From positions 868,001 through 932,000 of the forward strand of contig NZ_CP031700.1 of the NCBI RefSeq assembly GCF_008807015.1: a stretch of DNA of 64,000 bases, in the 5' to 3' direction. Positions 32,825 through 41,366 of the stretch are shown here, in pieces. Made by a program: the position numbers and the translations under genes. Positions within the stretch are counted from its first letter, which is position 1; every line of letters starts with the position of its first letter. The notes under the pieces are model-generated. The model was not told the DNA's origin, made no database searches, and worked only from the letters and a program-made list of their open reading frames with translations. Source of the stretch: Neisseria zalophi. Its GTDB lineage: Bacteria > Pseudomonadota > Gammaproteobacteria > Burkholderiales > Neisseriaceae.

Positions 32825-32887
32825 TTAAGTTTCCTTAAATTATATGTATAAAGAACACTTAAATCAACATCAGTTAAGATAACTTAA
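32825..32887. promoter_or_regulatory. Divergent immunity operators TTAAG-N4-CTTAA
   Basis: Two operators with identical half-sites lie in the cro/repressor gap: TTAAG-TTTC-CTTAA at 32825-32838, next to cro, and TTAAG-ATAA-CTTAA at 32874-32887, next to the repressor. A half-site CACTTAA lies between them. These are the probable shared binding sites of Cro and the repressor. Confidence 0.75.
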
Positions 32888-32905
32888 ATACAAATAAATT
32901 TAGAT

Positions 32906-33556
32906 TTGGACTTTATTGTGCGGATAGAAACTATCGGGGAGCGAATTCGTAAATTACGAAAAAATATGAATTTGACCCAACAAGATTTAGCCAAAAAACT
33001 GAAAGATGTATCTCATGTTGCTGTATCACAATGGGAATCAGATACAACCAAACCTAATGCTGAAAATCTGTATGAATTATCAACTTTGTTTGGTTGCGAT
33101 TTTGGTTGGTTATTAAAAGGTGGTAATGGGGAAGCTACAAACGCAAAGCTAATCCCAAATCTGAATGCTACCCAGATCCCTATTTTGAGCTACGACGATA
33201 TTCAAAATATTGATGTCATAAATCCTGTTATTCCAATAACAGGAGAATTTATAATGAGTAATCTGAAAGGCTCAAATTCAACATTCGCCTTTACACTAAA
33301 AGGTGATTCTATGGCAAATGACTTTTTAGAAGGTGATACAATTTTCATTGATATTGCAGTAAAGCCTGAGCCTGGAGAGTTTGTTTTGGCAAGAGTTGGG
33401 AGTGATGTACTGTTCAGAAAATATAAAATTGACAGCATAGGGCAATTTAGTCTTCAACCATTAAATCTTGATTATCCAATTATTTCATCAAATGAAGCTG
33501 AAATTAAAATTATTGGCATCTTAGTTGAACATAGAATTTATCGAAGGAAAAGATAG
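32906..33556 (+). CDS. cI/LexA-type repressor with S24 domain
   Basis: The 216-residue product has an N-terminal HTH (IRKLRKNMNLTQQDLAKKL, then HVAVSQWESD) and a C-terminal S24 peptidase domain with Ser135 (GDSM) and Lys172 (FRKY). At the position where the scissile bond should lie (about residue 98-100) there is no Ala-Gly or Cys-Gly, so RecA-triggered self-cleavage may be lost. The start is TTG 32906 or GTG 32918. Neither has a ribosome site, so the mRNA may be leaderless. It should hold the element silent. Confidence 0.82.
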   Translation: MDFIVRIETIGERIRKLRKNMNLTQQDLAKKLKDVSHVAVSQWESDTTKPNAENLYELSTLFGCDFGWLLKGGNGEATNAKLIPNLNATQIPILSYDDIQNIDVINPVIPITGEFIMSNLKGSNSTFAFTLKGDSMANDFLEGDTIFIDIAVKPEPGEFVLARVGSDVLFRKYKIDSIGQFSLQPLNLDYPIISSNEAEIKIIGILVEHRIYRRKR

Positions 33557-33759
33557 ACGTAGCTTCACTTGGATTATGTTCACTTTTTATGATAATTATT
33601 TGTATCAAAAGCATCAATCTCAATTTTTTAAAAATTCTTAGTATTTTTCAAGGCCGTCTAAAGTTTTTTAGATGGCTTATTCATTTTTCAAATATCCTTT
33701 TTTTTCAATAGTATATTTCTATAATTTAATTTTTCTTAAAATAGTCCTTGCGATGTAAT

Positions 33760-33773
33760 TTAAGTTATCTTAA
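33760..33773. promoter_or_regulatory. Third TTAAG-N4-CTTAA operator
   Basis: TTAAG-TTAT-CTTAA is the exact reverse complement of the operator at 32874-32887. It lies 200 bases after the repressor gene, so the repressor or Cro probably also controls a promoter here, facing the 33.8-34.6 kb region. Confidence 0.65.
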
Positions 33774-33896
33774 AATTAAGTCAACGGTTAATGCCGAATA
33801 GTTCTTTAAAAATATGAAACGTAGCAACTGGCCTTCGGAATCGTACAGGTCTTGATGCCTTTAAATATGGTTGATTAATAACTGAAAATTAGGGCA

Positions 33897-34112
33897 TCAC
33901 AAGATCGTGACGGTAGGCGTAGAAAAGGCTTTGAGCCTTTGGGTAAATCGGACAAACGGTTGCAGGCGGCATTCAACGCGCCAAAAGAAAAAGCCGCGCA
34001 TCCGGGGAGCGCAATAGCGTCCGGTTACAGGCGGCTGTTGAACGTATTTAATAATCGGGGCGTATCCCCGATGCTGGAGCGATAATCTACGGACAAGCTC
34101 CAAACTACACAC
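33897..34112 (-). pseudogene. Possible relic of prophage Icd/Ash-type region
   Basis: The minus strand has an open frame containing RGYAPIIKYVQQPPVTG, a phrase common in the poorly characterised open frames around Icd/Ash-like genes of prophages. On the plus strand the same DNA can fold (AATCGGGG-CGTA-CCCCGAT near 34052-34072). Whether protein or RNA is the real product is unclear. Confidence 0.3.
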
Positions 34113-34171
34113 TGATATTTTTAGACTACCTTTTTAAAAGGCAGATTAGGAGCTTTAAAGCTCTTTTATAC

Positions 34172-34254
34172 AGATAGGTAGTCTTGCACACTATCTATCT
34201 GTATCCATATCCAAGCCTGTTTGTTTAAACTTAAGCAGGCTTCCGTATGGATAT
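34172..34254. repeat. Two adjacent hairpins in non-coding region
   Basis: AGATAGGTAG pairs with CTATCTATCT (34172-34200, one mismatch). Then 34201-34219 pairs with 34236-34254 over 19 bases with a 3-base bulge (left arm GTATCCATATCC, then AAGCCTG). These lie between the two phage relics and suggest a structured RNA or regulator site. Confidence 0.55.
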
Positions 34255-34571
34255 TTATATTGTACACTTTTTTAGTGTAAAAGTAACTGAAGTTATTTCT
34301 ATGATGATTTCATTGCCGTCAGATGTTTTTGTTTTGGCGGCATTATAACGGCAGGTTAGGGCAGATTCCCTTTCGGCAGGGATGATGCAGCAAGCGGCTC
34401 GGGTGTGGCCGCCGTTATGTTTTTTAGCACACCATAGTTCGCCTTTGGCACGGCGTTAACGCATTCAATCAGCCTTTTGGGTTTCGATCTGCTCCGGCCG
34501 CAACGGGGCGGTGAGACGCTTACAGACCTTGCGACACGGTTTTGGCGGGTGAAAGGCTCGCCCTGTATCAA
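34255..34571 (-). pseudogene. Frameshifted Icd-like phage gene
   Basis: The minus strand reads through TAATPEPLAASSLPKGNLP to a stop at 34356-34358. In another frame it then continues as CRYNAAKTKTSDGNEIII and ends at 34255-34257. The two parts together match what I remember of the Icd-like (host cell division inhibitor-like) family, so this is probably one gene broken by a frameshift. The match rests on memory of the family, not on a search. Confidence 0.4.
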
Positions 34572-34605
34572 TGGCCGTTTGGAAATATGATTTTCAAACG
34601 GCCAT
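34571..34605 (+). terminator. Hairpin with U-tract before the 34638 gene
   Basis: ATGGCCGTTTG and CAAACGGCCAT pair, followed by TTTATT, and AAGGAG follows 19 bases later. The sequence resembles a decayed DUS pair. Confidence 0.65.
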
Positions 34606-34637
34606 TTTATTCACTAATCTTTCAAAGGAGAACTGCC

Positions 34638-34820
34638 ATGTTCCAAACCCAAACCCTAAAACCTGTACCGGTTTCAGTTATTGGTACTTACAACACACTT
34701 GAAGCGGCATCTCGACAGGTCGATTTATTTATGCGTAAGCAAGATCACGATGCCTGTGCCAACATTGTGCCATCTAATACCGGTACGGGTTATACAGTGC
34801 AGGCTGTGAAATGGCAATAA
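34638..34820 (+). CDS. Small protein, unknown
   Basis: The 60-residue product starts at ATG 34638 with AAGGAG 7 bases upstream; the longer upstream frame runs through the hairpin. No motif is recognised. It sits between terminators, so it is transcribed separately. Confidence 0.55.
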   Translation: MFQTQTLKPVPVSVIGTYNTLEAASRQVDLFMRKQDHDACANIVPSNTGTGYTVQAVKWQ

Positions 34821-34824
34821 AAAA

Positions 34825-34850
34825 CCGCTTTGTTTCCAAAGCGGCCTTTA
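34825..34850 (+). terminator. Terminator after the 34638 gene
   Basis: CCGCTTT and AAAGCGG pair around a 6-base loop and are followed by CCTTTATT. A second stem (AAGGATAAT at 34865-34873 with ATTATCCTT at 34893-34901) lies just before trbM. Confidence 0.7.
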
Positions 34851-34920
34851 TTCATTAATAATTAAAGGATAATTATCCATAGGGGTGTGGTGATTATCCT
34901 TTTCTTGCGGAGTAATGTCA

Positions 34921-35451
34921 ATGAAGAAAATTTTTGCAGTTTTTACGGCGGTTGCCGCTTGTGTTTCGTTGCCGGCTCAGGCATCGGATGTATTAACAGG
35001 CGATACCGGTTTGGCTTGTGAGGCTATTTTATGTCTGTCGAGTGGTGACAGGCCATCTGAATGTTCTGCATCCTTAAGTCGTTATTTTGGGATACATCAT
35101 AAACACTTTAAAGATACTCTAAAGGCTCGCAAGAATTTTTTAAATATGTGTCCATCTAGTAGCAGTGCCAACATGCCAAATCTTGTAGATGCTTTGGTTA
35201 ACGGAGCTGGCCGATGTGACGCGGCTGAACTAAACCGAGTAATGAGATCCACTTATACCGTAAAAAAATATGTACGTCACGGCAAAGGTGGTCGGGATGG
35301 TTGGTATGACACAGTGCAGGTTCCGTATATTAAAAATGCCAAGCCCAATTACTGCCAAGTGTATTTCGATCATGAATGGACTACAGCCGGTGATAAAGTG
35401 AAATATGTTGGTTCAGAAAAAGAAGGTGGCCGTTGGGTCGATGTAAAATAG
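34921..35451 (+). CDS. trbM: TrbM-type conjugal transfer protein
   Basis: The 176-residue product has a signal peptide (cleavage after LPAQA) and the TrbM pattern DVLTGDTGLACEAILCLSSG, then PSECSASLSRYFGI and FLNMCP, with conserved Cys residues for disulfides. It is a periplasmic accessory of conjugation. ATG 34921 was chosen because GCGGAG lies 8 bases upstream; ATG 34915 is too close. Confidence 0.85.
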   Translation: MKKIFAVFTAVAACVSLPAQASDVLTGDTGLACEAILCLSSGDRPSECSASLSRYFGIHHKHFKDTLKARKNFLNMCPSSSSANMPNLVDALVNGAGRCDAAELNRVMRSTYTVKKYVRHGKGGRDGWYDTVQVPYIKNAKPNYCQVYFDHEWTTAGDKVKYVGSEKEGGRWVDVK

Positions 35452-35503
35452 CTCACTCCGCTCCGGTTTCATTCCTCCATCCAGCCCAACCGGAGCAATT
35501 TCA

Positions 35504-35537
35504 ACCGGCGGAGAATGCTTACTCCGTCGGTCTTTTT
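35504..35537 (+). terminator. Terminator after trbM
   Basis: ACCGGCGGAG and CTCCGTCGGT pair around an 8-base loop with one mismatch, followed by CTTTTT. Confidence 0.7.
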
Positions 35538-35549
35538 ATAGACTAAAGC

Positions 35550-35572
35550 ACGCCTGAATCAAGGCGTTTTTT
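35550..35572 (+). terminator. Second hairpin before traL
   Basis: ACGCCT and AGGCGT pair around a 6-base loop and are followed by six Ts, 50 bases before traL. Confidence 0.65.
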
Positions 35573-35621
35573 AATGTGTAAAAAGATTGGCCATTGTAGC
35601 CGCTAAAAAAAAGGAAATAAA

Positions 35622-36389
35622 ATGAAAGAAGCGCATTTAATTGTTCAGGGCAAAGGTGGGGTGGGTAAGTCATTTACATCTATGATTATTGCTCAATATT
35701 TATCATCTGTTGCCGCTAATGATGATATTCCTGTTGTCTGTTTTGATACGGATCCGGTTAATCAGACCTTTAGCCGTTATAAGTCATTGAAGCCTGAAAT
35801 CATCAATATACTTACCGCTGACAATACTATTGATACTCGGAATTTTGATGCCTTGATCGAAAAGTTGATTGAGGTGGACGGTATTGCAGTAGTGGATAAT
35901 GGCGCAGCTACATTTGTGCCATTAATGAGTTATATCGCAGAAAATCATGTTGATGAACTATTGCAAGAAAGTGGTGTACGCTTGATTCTGCATGTGCCTA
36001 TTATGGGTGGGCAGGCATTGGAAGATTGTATTGTGGGTTTATCTCAAACTATCAATGCCATAGATGCAGATGTTGTTGTATGGTTGAATGAATATAACGG
36101 TGCCATTAAATCTAGTGATAATAAGTTATTTACTGATTTTGCGGTTTACAAAGACAATAAATCCAAGATTATAGGGATAGTTAAAGTCCCGCACCGTAAC
36201 CCTGATACTTATGGGAAAGACATACAAGCTATGACATCAGCCAATCTAACATTTGCTGAAGTTGAAGCAGCAACCGATTGGGGAATTATGCCGCGCCAAC
36301 GATTGCGTACTGTAAAGCGTGATTTATACGAGCAATTGCAAATTATACCAATATGGGTGAATCAGCAAAAAGGTGTCGCTGATGAGTAG
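35622..36389 (+). CDS. traL: TraL-type P-loop ATPase
   Basis: The 255-residue product is a ParA/MinD-like ATPase with a deviant Walker A QGKGGVGKSFTS at about residues 9-20 and a CFDTDPVNQ strand. A Walker B-like IAVVDNGAA lies near residue 90. In P-type conjugation systems this is called TraL, usually followed by traM as here. The exact role in transfer is not settled. It starts after AAAGGA and overlaps traM. Confidence 0.78.
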   Translation: MKEAHLIVQGKGGVGKSFTSMIIAQYLSSVAANDDIPVVCFDTDPVNQTFSRYKSLKPEIINILTADNTIDTRNFDALIEKLIEVDGIAVVDNGAATFVPLMSYIAENHVDELLQESGVRLILHVPIMGGQALEDCIVGLSQTINAIDADVVVWLNEYNGAIKSSDNKLFTDFAVYKDNKSKIIGIVKVPHRNPDTYGKDIQAMTSANLTFAEVEAATDWGIMPRQRLRTVKRDLYEQLQIIPIWVNQQKGVADE

Positions 36390-36819
36390 CAATGCGGACC
36401 ACATAATTAGTGAGGTGTTTCGTCTTACCGGTATCCGTATTTCCAATGACGATCCGATTATGGCAGTGCTACTGATGCAACGGCAGATGTTCGATGCTGC
36501 ATTTGAACACCAAGCTCAAACAGCTTTAGCTAACACCGAAAGTATTAAGGCTTACGCGGAAAGCATTGCCACCTCTGTTGCTAAGTTGGAAACCTACAGA
36601 GAGCAATTACTGCTAGAGCTCACGAAACATACTGATGAACAGATTAAGGGCACCGAAGATCGGGTTTATGCGTCGGTTGCCGAGCGAGTAGTGAAAGACG
36701 TAGAGGCTGCAAATGCAGCCTTTATAGGCCGTCTGAAAAAACTGTTGGTACTTGAGTTTGTGGCATTGGGTGTTGTATTACTTTTTCTAGTTGGTGTTTT
36801 ATTTTTTAAATTTAATTAG
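36382..36819 (+). CDS. traM: TraM-type conjugal transfer protein
   Basis: The 145-residue product has a long N-terminal helical region with coiled-coil character and a C-terminal membrane helix (LLVLEFVALGVVLLFLVGVL). This layout is that of RP4-type TraM. ATG 36382, inside the traL 3' end, has AAAGG 8 bases before it and was preferred to GTG 36373. Confidence 0.75.
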   Translation: MSSNADHIISEVFRLTGIRISNDDPIMAVLLMQRQMFDAAFEHQAQTALANTESIKAYAESIATSVAKLETYREQLLLELTKHTDEQIKGTEDRVYASVAERVVKDVEAANAAFIGRLKKLLVLEFVALGVVLLFLVGVLFFKFN

Positions 36820-36832
36820 TTGGAGGCTTATG

Positions 36833-37090
36833 ATGTTGAGTGATGCTGCTCCGATTATCCAAACCATTAAAATACCGCCAGATTTTACTCCACCGGAAAA
36901 TAACTATCCGCACTATCGGCTGTTACCGGTACAAACAGAAACAGGCAAATTTCATTGCCTGTTTTTTTATATTTCAGCTAAAGAATTCTTAATACTCGAA
37001 CCGAAAATCAAGCGGTATCTTGCCATCCGTAAATTATCTGAGTTTGTGAAGACGGCAACATTTACCGTTTATGAAACAGCCGATGGGTAA
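36833..37090 (+). CDS. Small protein, unknown
   Basis: The 85-residue product starts at ATG 36833, six bases after GGAGG, 13 bases past the traM stop. No domain is recognised. It overlaps the upstream end of the HTH frame and is probably co-transcribed with traLM. Confidence 0.5.
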   Translation: MLSDAAPIIQTIKIPPDFTPPENNYPHYRLLPVQTETGKFHCLFFYISAKEFLILEPKIKRYLAIRKLSEFVKTATFTVYETADG

Positions 37091-37094
37091 TGCT

Positions 37095-37424
37095 ATGAAT
37101 ACATTTGATGTTAATGAGGCCGCCGAATACTGTAAATGTCACCCTGAAACAATACGACAACATATAAGGCAAGGTAGATTAGTTGCATCAAAACCGGGCC
37201 GCAAATATTGTATAAAACAGTCTGCTCTTGACGCATTCTTGGTTAGCCAAGAAAATTGTCAATTGCAGGCTTCACTCATAAGTAGGAGTGAAAAAAAATG
37301 CCAATATACAAAAGAAAGAACGGAGTCTATTACGTTGACCTTACCACACAAGGCGGCAAAAGAATTAGACAATCGACTGGCACCAAAAACAAGGAAGAAG
37401 CCCAAAAACTCTACGATAAAATGA
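37095..37424 (+). CDS. Excisionase-like HTH protein
   Basis: The product is 109 residues. Residues 1-60 form a winged helix-turn-helix of the MerR/excisionase type: FDVNEAAEYCKCHPETIRQ, then GRKYCIKQSALDAFL. The last 127 bases overlap the integrase gene in another frame, so the tail is doubtful. An ATG at 37083 is another possible start. Its position upstream of the integrase suggests it directs excision of the element. Confidence 0.65.
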   Translation: MNTFDVNEAAEYCKCHPETIRQHIRQGRLVASKPGRKYCIKQSALDAFLVSQENCQLQASLISRSEKKCQYTKERTESITLTLPHKAAKELDNRLAPKTRKKPKNSTIK

Positions 37425-38317
37425 AGTATGAGTTATGGTCATCTTCTCATTTTGATGAAAAACCAATAAAACTGTGGGAGGAGGCCGCAGTAAGGTGGAT
37501 TGATGAGATGTCCGGCAAAAAAAGTATAGCGAATGATTTGTGCCGATTACGAAAGTTGCCTGAATTTCGCGGAATGTATTTGCATCACTTAACACGTGAC
37601 TACATCATGGCAGTAGTGGCAAGTAAAAATTGCGCAGATAGCACTAAAAACCGTTATTTGGCACTAATCCGAGCAATACTAAATAAAGCTGTTAAAGAAT
37701 GGGGCTGGTTAGATAGAGCACCACATCTAAAACTATATAGCGAGCCTAAACGACGGATTAGGTGGTTAACAAAAGATGAGGCAAATAGGTTGATCGCTTC
37801 ATTGCCGCAATACATGGCCGATATGGCCATTTTTAGTTTGTCCACTGGGCTACGACAGCGTAACGTTTTAGATTTAGAGTGGAAACAGGTTGATTTAGCT
37901 GGCCGAGTTGCTTGGATACATGCAGATGAGAGCAAATCAGGTAGGGCTATTGGTATTGCTTTAAATGATACAGCCGTTGAAGTGTTATCTAGGCAAATCG
38001 GGAAAAATAACCGTTTTGTTTTTACTTATTCCAACGGTTGTAAGGTCAAAAGCATTAGTTCCCGAATTTGGAAAACTGCTTTACACAAGGCTGGAATATC
38101 TGATTTCCGCTGGCACGATTTACGCCATACATGGGCAAGCTGGTTAGTTCAAGCCGGTGTGCCTTTGGCCGCATTACAGGAAATGGGTGGATGGGAAAGT
38201 ATTGAGATGGTGCGCAGATATGCACATCTATCTGCCGAGCATCTGCAAAATCATGCGGCTTTGCTTGATGCGATAGGCTTAGGTGATGGCACAAATTTGA
38301 CACATCCCAATCAATAA
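37298..38317 (+). CDS. int: Tyrosine-type site-specific integrase
   Basis: The 339-residue product has a SAM-like core-binding region (about 55-150) and a catalytic domain with Arg186 (GLRQRN), Lys213, His273-X-X-Arg276 (HDLRH), Trp299 in the second His position and nucleophile Tyr308 (RRYAHLS). It catalyses integration and excision at the tRNA target 36 bases downstream. TAGGAG lies 9 bases before the ATG. It is intact. Confidence 0.93.
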   Translation: MPIYKRKNGVYYVDLTTQGGKRIRQSTGTKNKEEAQKLYDKMKYELWSSSHFDEKPIKLWEEAAVRWIDEMSGKKSIANDLCRLRKLPEFRGMYLHHLTRDYIMAVVASKNCADSTKNRYLALIRAILNKAVKEWGWLDRAPHLKLYSEPKRRIRWLTKDEANRLIASLPQYMADMAIFSLSTGLRQRNVLDLEWKQVDLAGRVAWIHADESKSGRAIGIALNDTAVEVLSRQIGKNNRFVFTYSNGCKVKSISSRIWKTALHKAGISDFRWHDLRHTWASWLVQAGVPLAALQEMGGWESIEMVRRYAHLSAEHLQNHAALLDAIGLGDGTNLTHPNQ

Positions 38318-38352
38318 AATAAGCCCTTGCTGATGCAAAGGCTTGATATCTT

Positions 38353-38428
<76 letters not shown>

Positions 38429-38583
38429 GGGTCGAGAAAGGTTGCTATTGTAGCATAATTTATTACTTGGGCAAGTGGTTACAAACAGATAAGCAGACAG
38501 TACGTCGGGGGTGGGGTTTGTTATAATTCAGCCTTTATGATTTTTGTCTGAGTAACTTTTCAGACGGCCTTGAAAGCAACCCT

Positions 38584-40062
38584 ATGAAATACAATGATTT
38601 GAGGGATTTTGTTCAAAAGTTGGAGCAGGAAAATAAGCTGAAACGCATCAGCCTGCCTGTTTCCCCCTATTTGGAAATGACGGAAATTGCCGACCGTGTT
38701 TTGCGTAACGAAGGGCCGGCATTGTGGTTTGAAAATCCGGTTCGGCAAGATGGTTCGCGCTATGCGTTTCCCGTGTTGGCCAATTTGTTTGGCACGCCTG
38801 AGCGGGTGGCGATGGGCATGGGGGCGGACAGTGTGGAAAAATTGCGTGAAATCGGCCGCACTTTAGCGTATTTGAAAGAGCCGGAACCGCCCAAAGGCAT
38901 TAAAGACGCCTTTTCCAAACTGCCGTTGCTGAAAGATATTTGGAGCATGGCGCCGCATGTGGTGAAAAAAGCGCCGTGTCAGGAAATTGTTTGGGAGGGT
39001 GATGAGGTGGATTTAAACCGCCTGCCTATCCAACATTGCTGGCCGGAAGATATTGCGCCGTTGGTAACATGGGGGTTGACCGTTACCCGCGGGCCGCATA
39101 AGAAACGCCAGAATCTCGGTATTTACCGCCAGCAGCTTATCGGTAAAAACAAACTGATTATGCGCTGGTTGGCGCATCGGGGCGGGGCATTGGATTTTCA
39201 GGCACATAAAAAGCTTTATCCCGATACACCGTATCCGGTAGCGGTGGTTTTAGGGTGTGACCCGGCAACGATTCTCGGCGCGGTGACTCCCGTGCCGGAT
39301 ACGCTGAGTGAATATCAGTTTGCCGGCTTGTTGCGCGGTTCGCGGACGGAATTGGTGAAATGTATCGGCAATGATTTACAGGTGCCCGCGCGGGCGGAAA
39401 TCGTATTGGAAGGGGTGATTCATCCCGATGAAACTGCGCTGGAAGGCCCGTATGGCGACCATACCGGCTATTACAACGAGCAGGATTATTTCCCCGTGTT
39501 TACCGTCGAGCGGATAACCATGCGCGAAAATCCGGTATATCACAGCACCTATACCGGCAAACCGCCCGATGAGCCTGCGGTTTTGGGCGTGGCATTAAAC
39601 GAAGTGTTTGTACCGCTATTGCAAAAGCAGTTTCCTGAGATTGTCGATTTTTATTTGCCGCCGGAAGGCTGTTCTTACCGTATGGCGGTGGTGAGTATTA
39701 AAAAACAATATGCCGGCCATGCGAAAAGGGTGATGATGGGTTGTTGGTCGTTCCTGCGTCAGTTTATGTACACCAAATTTATTGTGGTGGTCGATGATGA
39801 TGTGGACTGCCGTGATTGGAAAGAAGTGATTTGGGCGATTACCACCCGTATGGATCCGGTACGCGATGCGGTGATGGTGGAAAATACGCCGATTGACTAT
39901 CTGGACTTTGCCAGCCCGGTGAGCGGGTTGGGCGGTAAAATGGGCTTGGATGCCACCAATAAATGGCCAGGGGAAACCCTGCGCGAATGGGGTAGAGTGA
40001 TTGAACACGATGCAGCTACCATAGCAAAAGTTGATGCGATGTGGCAGTCGTTGGGTTTGTAA
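38584..40062 (+). CDS. ubiD: 4-hydroxy-3-polyprenylbenzoate decarboxylase UbiD
   Basis: The 492-residue product has near-standard length. UbiD removes the carboxyl group in ubiquinone synthesis using prenylated FMN made by UbiX. Family marks include [22 protein letters not shown] and [17 protein letters not shown]. It is the first chromosomal gene after the ICE. A DUS lies just upstream and a DUS-pair terminator follows. Confidence 0.95.
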   Translation: MKYNDLRDFVQKLEQENKLKRISLPVSPYLEMTEIADRVLRNEGPALWFENPVRQDGSRYAFPVLANLFGTPERVAMGMGADSVEKLREIGRTLAYLKEPEPPKGIKDAFSKLPLLKDIWSMAPHVVKKAPCQEIVWEGDEVDLNRLPIQHCWPEDIAPLVTWGLTVTRGPHKKRQNLGIYRQQLIGKNKLIMRWLAHRGGALDFQAHKKLYPDTPYPVAVVLGCDPATILGAVTPVPDTLSEYQFAGLLRGSRTELVKCIGNDLQVPARAEIVLEGVIHPDETALEGPYGDHTGYYNEQDYFPVFTVERITMRENPVYHSTYTGKPPDEPAVLGVALNEVFVPLLQKQFPEIVDFYLPPEGCSYRMAVVSIKKQYAGHAKRVMMGCWSFLRQFMYTKFIVVVDDDVDCRDWKEVIWAITTRMDPVRDAVMVENTPIDYLDFASPVSGLGGKMGLDATNKWPGETLREWGRVIEHDAATIAKVDAMWQSLGL

Positions 40063-40070
40063 GTGATAGA

Positions 40071-40106
40071 TAAGGCCGTCTGAAAGATATGTTTCAGACG
40101 GCCTTA
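40071..40106. terminator. DUS-pair terminator after ubiD
   Basis: AAGGCCGTCTGAAA and its complement flank a 6-base loop, just after the ubiD stop. Confidence 0.75.
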
Positions 40107-40180
40107 TTGGTTGTAAATGCGGTTGCGATAGGGCGGGGCATTCGATAATATCCATTATTAGAAAATATCAGGTATTGATT

Positions 40181-41290
40181 ATGTTTGGACTTTCGCCAAC
40201 CGATTGGCTGTTGATGATTTTGTTGTGGTTGCCGATATTGGCAACCTTGCTACCGCTGATTAACCATGATCATTGGGTTTTCAGGGTTTTCGATTTTCCG
40301 CGTTTGCAGATTGCCGCGGCGAGTTTGTTGTGTGTGGTGTTGAATTATCTCTGGCAACAGAATGAGCACCCGTTATTTACCTTTTTTGAAATCGTTAATT
40401 TTGCTTGTTTTATTTACCAGCTGAAAGAAATTTCTGCTTATACGCGTTTGAATAAAACCGAAGTATTGCAATATTCCGGCGAAGATAACGAACGTACCCT
40501 TTCCCTGATTACTTCCAATGTGTTAACACCCAACCGCCGTTCCGATTTATTGTTGGCAACGGTAAGAAAATATCAGCCTGATATTGTGCTGACTCTGGAA
40601 AGTGATAAATGGTGGGAAGAGCAGCTTGCGCCGTTGGAACACGAGCTGGCATATGAATACACCGTGAAAATCCCCTTGGATAATCTTTACGGTATGCATT
40701 TATATAGCCGCCTGCAGTTACGAAATGTTGAAGTCCGGCATTGGGTGGCGGAAGATATTCCGTCTATTACGGCAGAATTGCAATTGAGATCGGGCGAATG
40801 GATACGCATTTATTGCCTGCATCCCATGCCGCCGAGTCCTACCGAAGCAGATACTTCTACCGACCGCGATGCTGAGCTGTTGCTGGTAGGTAGGGAAATC
40901 GAAAAAAACAACCATTCTGTGCTGGTGTTTGGTGATTTAAATGACGTGGCATGGTCGCGGACTTCGCGCTTATTTCAACAAATCAGCGGGTTGCTTGACC
41001 CGCGTAAAGGCAGAGGCTTATACAGCACTTTCCATGCCAAATACCCGTTTTTGCGCTGGCCGCTTGATCATATTTTCCATAGTAGCGACTTTATGATGAG
41101 TGAAATTAAGGTGTTGCCGACTATTGGTTCCGACCATTTCCCGGTTTACGGTAAATTCCAATTTATGCCTGCCGCTGAAATTGTTCAGGAAAAAGAAGAA
41201 GCGGATAAAGAGGAAAAAGAAGAAGCCAAAGAAAAAATAGCCGAAGCAGAACCCCTTAAAGAGGTAGTTAGAGAAAAATATACCGAATAA
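40181..41290 (+). CDS. Endonuclease/exonuclease/phosphatase family membrane protein
   Basis: The 369-residue product has two N-terminal membrane helices (about 5-28 and 40-56). An EEP domain follows, with SLITSNVLTPN, VFGDLNDV and GSDHFPVYGKF marking the metal and catalytic positions. An acidic Glu/Lys-rich C-terminal tail ends it. The substrate is unknown; such membrane EEP proteins include nucleases and phosphodiesterases. ATG 40181 was chosen over a TTG two codons earlier. Confidence 0.8.
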   Translation: MFGLSPTDWLLMILLWLPILATLLPLINHDHWVFRVFDFPRLQIAAASLLCVVLNYLWQQNEHPLFTFFEIVNFACFIYQLKEISAYTRLNKTEVLQYSGEDNERTLSLITSNVLTPNRRSDLLLATVRKYQPDIVLTLESDKWWEEQLAPLEHELAYEYTVKIPLDNLYGMHLYSRLQLRNVEVRHWVAEDIPSITAELQLRSGEWIRIYCLHPMPPSPTEADTSTDRDAELLLVGREIEKNNHSVLVFGDLNDVAWSRTSRLFQQISGLLDPRKGRGLYSTFHAKYPFLRWPLDHIFHSSDFMMSEIKVLPTIGSDHFPVYGKFQFMPAAEIVQEKEEADKEEKEEAKEKIAEAEPLKEVVREKYTE

Positions 41291-41309
41291 AGAGTTAGAT
41301 TTGTCTATA

Positions 41310-41353
41310 TAACACAGGCCGTCTGAAAGATATGTTTCAGACGGCCTGTGTTA
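41310..41353. terminator. DUS-pair terminator between convergent genes
   Basis: An 18-bp stem (AACACAGGCCGTCTGAAA and complement) lies between the EEP gene and ftsK, able to stop both. Confidence 0.8.
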
Positions 41354-41366
41354 TATTGTGGTTGAT

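Noticed and set aside
37071..37424. Programmed frameshift joining the HTH gene and the integrase
   Set aside because: The integrase has its own ATG with a good ribosome site, and the overlap is like that of phage xis/int genes.
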